Source: Bacteroidales bacterium UBA4912 (lineage in GTDB: Bacteria > Bacteroidota > Bacteroidia > Bacteroidales > Dysgonomonadaceae). From it: a DNA stretch of 8,689 bases. Location of the stretch: positions 1-8,689 of the forward strand of contig DHCC01000045.1 in assembly GCA_002398875.1 (NCBI GenBank), given 5' to 3'. Numbering within the stretch: position 1 is the stretch's first letter; each line of letters opens with the position of its first letter. Shown piece after piece: positions 7,109 through 8,689 of this stretch. Below the pieces are notes generated by a model, which was not told where the DNA came from, made no database searches, and saw only the letters and a program-made list of their open reading frames with translations. The position numbers and the translations under genes are program-made.

Positions 7109-8689
7109 CACCGGGCAAACGGGATTACTTTTATTGGCTATGAATATTTTTACAATAATATACATATTGAAACATAAATTATCTATATATTGAAGCATTT
7201 TTTGCCCAAAAAGCGGTCTTTGACATATTTGCGTGATATAGTTCACTATCCTGATGAAATTTACCCACAATGAGCGGGAGTAAGCCCATAGTTTATGCTT
7301 GGCAAGGCTCCTGTACCGGCTCTTGTCGTTGGGATAATGGTAACCTAGCTGAAAAATACTCGCCTCGACGTTGTTCCTGATATTGGTTTCCTCTATCGGG
7401 ATTTTCTTGAGTTTCTGCCTTAAAGCGGAAACCCTGAGGCTATCCTCGTCGAAGTAACGGTATTTGTTTTCTCCAGTTTTAATTGCCCATTTTTTTACGG
7501 TTTTATCCTCACCGGTTTTATTCTTCCGGGTTTTTACTTGTCGTGCCTGTACTGTTTTGCCTGTTTTCTTGTCGGTTACTATCAAATTGTTTTCGTCCTG
7601 CTCGTCTAAACTGAGCCCGTATCTTGGTTCGGCTCCCTGCATGGCAGTAAGCACCAGGTCTATCCCCTTGTCCCCTTCCTGACAATACTCCTGGTTATGC
7701 CCACTGTGATAGGCCCCGTCAGCATACACCTTCTCAATTTTGTCGGGTATTATTTCCTGTGTATGTTCCAGGGCTTGCCCGAGGAAGCTGTTGTCTGGAG
7801 CGGAAACCACGTCTACCTGTGTGTCGGTTATCAAGTTCACTACCGGCGCTTCTCCCTGCTGCACTTGGTCGCATGTTTCGGTGATGTTTACCGAGTATCC
7901 CTTGACCCTGTTGCCGTCCTTATCGCGGTAATGGCAGTCGGTGTCGTGGGGCGACTGTATGGATTTGGCGCTGATTTCCTTGTTGTCGAGAGGCAATACA
8001 GTTTTGTCCCCACTTACCCTGTATTGCTGCCCGAAGACGATCTTAAGGGTTTTGTAACTGCCGTAGTCATACTTTTTGAAGAGCCCGATAAAGCGGTACA
8101 TCAGTTCACCCAGTTCTACCAGCCGGGAGTCGATCTCAGCCTTTGTGCTGCGGTAAACCACCTTGTTCCCATTTTCTCCCTGGATGCTTTCAATCAGGGA
8201 AAACACCTCTTTTGGAAGACTCTTTTTAAAGATATGTTCTTCTCTTTCAGCTATAAACAGGCGAAGGGTTTCATGGATCAACTCGTAACGGGAGTACCAG
8301 GCTATGTTGCTACCGATCAGTTTGCTATCCATACGGACCTGCTTGCCGCTCACATGGAACTCCAATATCTGGTCCCTGGTGATTTGGGCCTGGCATTTTT
8401 TGAAAAGGTCTTCACCGTGTTCCCTGGCGTATTCAACTAAATTACGCCTGAACAGGTAGTAAGTGGATGGAACCGGTTCGGCGTCTTCAAGCGTCATTAG
8501 CCCCAAGGCGCTACGTATCAAGAGATTGTATTCACAGTTCTCGAATAACTGCTCGTCACTCCAACCCTGCCCCTCTTTGAGGATCATCATGCCGACCAGA
8601 ACGCGGATGGAGGCGTTGGGGGCGCCTTGGCCTTCGGCGTAGAGTACGCTGAAGATAGACTCATCCACGCGCATTACAACGTGATTTCT
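7085..8689 (-). CDS. IS1182-like DDE transposase, 5' end beyond window
   Basis: This gene encodes a cut-and-paste DDE transposase. The first in-frame ATG visible is at 8674 and gives 529 residues, but the frame stays open for five more codons (RNHVV) to the window edge. VVMRVDESIFSVLY looks internal to the N-terminal domain, so the true start is probably outside. Numbering from that Met, the N-terminal DUF772-type region (about 15-100) includes VGMMILKEGQGWSDEQLFEN at 27-46. Catalytic candidates are D116 (VRMDSKLIG), D319 (VYADGAYHSGHN) and E437 (NNVEASIFQLGYHY), in the order and contexts of IS1182/IS5-type DDE enzymes. KGYSVNITET at 258-267 fits the strand between the first two. The region after about 485 is A/T-rich and poorly conserved-looking, running to the IS edge. 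No internal stop or frameshift is seen, so it may be functional if the missing part is intact. It is convergent with the PUL, and the stop codons lie about 60 bases apart. Family assignment (IS1182 rather than another DUF772 group) is from recognition only. Confidence 0.88.
   Translation of the reverse strand, partial: RNHVVMRVDESIFSVLYAEGQGAPNASIRVLVGMMILKEGQGWSDEQLFENCEYNLLIRSALGLMTLEDAEPVPSTYYLFRRNLVEYAREHGEDLFKKCQAQITRDQILEFHVSGKQVRMDSKLIGSNIAWYSRYELIHETLRLFIAEREEHIFKKSLPKEVFSLIESIQGENGNKVVYRSTKAEIDSRLVELGELMYRFIGLFKKYDYGSYKTLKIVFGQQYRVSGDKTVLPLDNKEISAKSIQSPHDTDCHYRDKDGNRVKGYSVNITETCDQVQQGEAPVVNLITDTQVDVVSAPDNSFLGQALEHTQEIIPDKIEKVYADGAYHSGHNQEYCQEGDKGIDLVLTAMQGAEPRYGLSLDEQDENNLIVTDKKTGKTVQARQVKTRKNKTGEDKTVKKWAIKTGENKYRYFDEDSLRVSALRQKLKKIPIEETNIRNNVEASIFQLGYHYPNDKSRYRSLAKHKLWAYSRSLWVNFIRIVNYITQICQRPLFGQKMLQYIDNLCFNMYIIVKIFIANKSNPVCPVNLNFSAF

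Larger units (their letters stand above)
7059..8689 (-). mobile_element. Partial insertion sequence, IS1182-like, right end in window
   Basis: A minus-strand DDE transposase gene fills nearly all of this stretch and runs off the window, so the left end and any target duplication cannot be checked. The right boundary is placed at about 7059, where sequence starting GAGTCCGCTCTGAAAACC follows the A/T-rich tail of the PUL. Its GAG...AAAA form resembles terminal repeats of IS1182-type elements from memory, but the partner repeat is not available. Base composition changes sharply: a 60-base sample at 7621-7680 is about 57% G+C, against about 33% for 1261-1320 in the SusC-like gene. This supports acquisition from a different background. 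The element is convergent with the PUL. Confidence 0.8.

Noticed and set aside
7697..8440. A 247-codon open frame on the + strand inside the IS
   Set aside because: It lies entirely antisense to the transposase, which has recognisable DDE motifs. The higher G+C of the IS lowers stop-codon frequency, and the translated product shows no recognisable domain.
8675..8689. Treating the ATG at 8674 as the true transposase start
   Set aside because: The frame is open to the window edge and the visible N-terminus looks internal to the domain, with no room to check for a leader.

Overview
The window looks like a low-GC Bacteroidota (Bacteroidetes) chromosome. The evidence is an adjacent pair of SusC/RagA-type and SusD/RagB-type genes, gene starts preceded by A/T-rich leaders rather than clear Shine-Dalgarno sequences, and AT-rich coding sequence. 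A 60-base sample inside the SusC gene is about 33% G+C. No genus can be assigned from what is visible.

Bases 1-7024 hold four genes on the + strand, with gaps of 78, 23 and 31 bases, so they are probably one operon: a polysaccharide utilisation locus (PUL) or part of one. In order they are: a secreted Asp-box beta-propeller protein of the sialidase superfamily (38-1054); a SusC-like TonB-dependent outer-membrane transporter (1133-4141); a SusD-like surface glycan-binding lipoprotein (4165-5808); and a second secreted Asp-box beta-propeller protein from a different subgroup (5840-7024). The likely division of labour is that SusD captures a glycan at the cell surface, SusC imports it through the outer membrane with TonB energy, and the two propeller proteins cut or bind the glycan. 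The substrate cannot be read from the sequence. Neither propeller protein shows the Arg-Ile-Pro motif of classical sialidases, so sialic acid should not be assumed. No regulator (hybrid two-component system, ECF sigma/anti-sigma pair or SusR) lies in the window, and the locus may extend to the left.

Bases 7059-8689 are the right part of an insertion sequence carrying a minus-strand DDE transposase (IS1182-like), convergent with the PUL. A 60-base sample of it is about 57% G+C, unlike the PUL. It begins 34 bases after the last PUL stop codon. Its 5' end, including the transposase start and the left inverted repeat, lies beyond the window. A 15-bp imperfect hairpin sits at the IS edge and includes the transposase stop codon.

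I see no RNA genes, CRISPR array, replication origin or attachment site. The only non-coding stretches are short (under 80 bases). I do not see a clearly undescribed system. The most unusual feature is a SusC/SusD pair flanked on both sides by divergent sialidase-fold proteins of unknown specificity.
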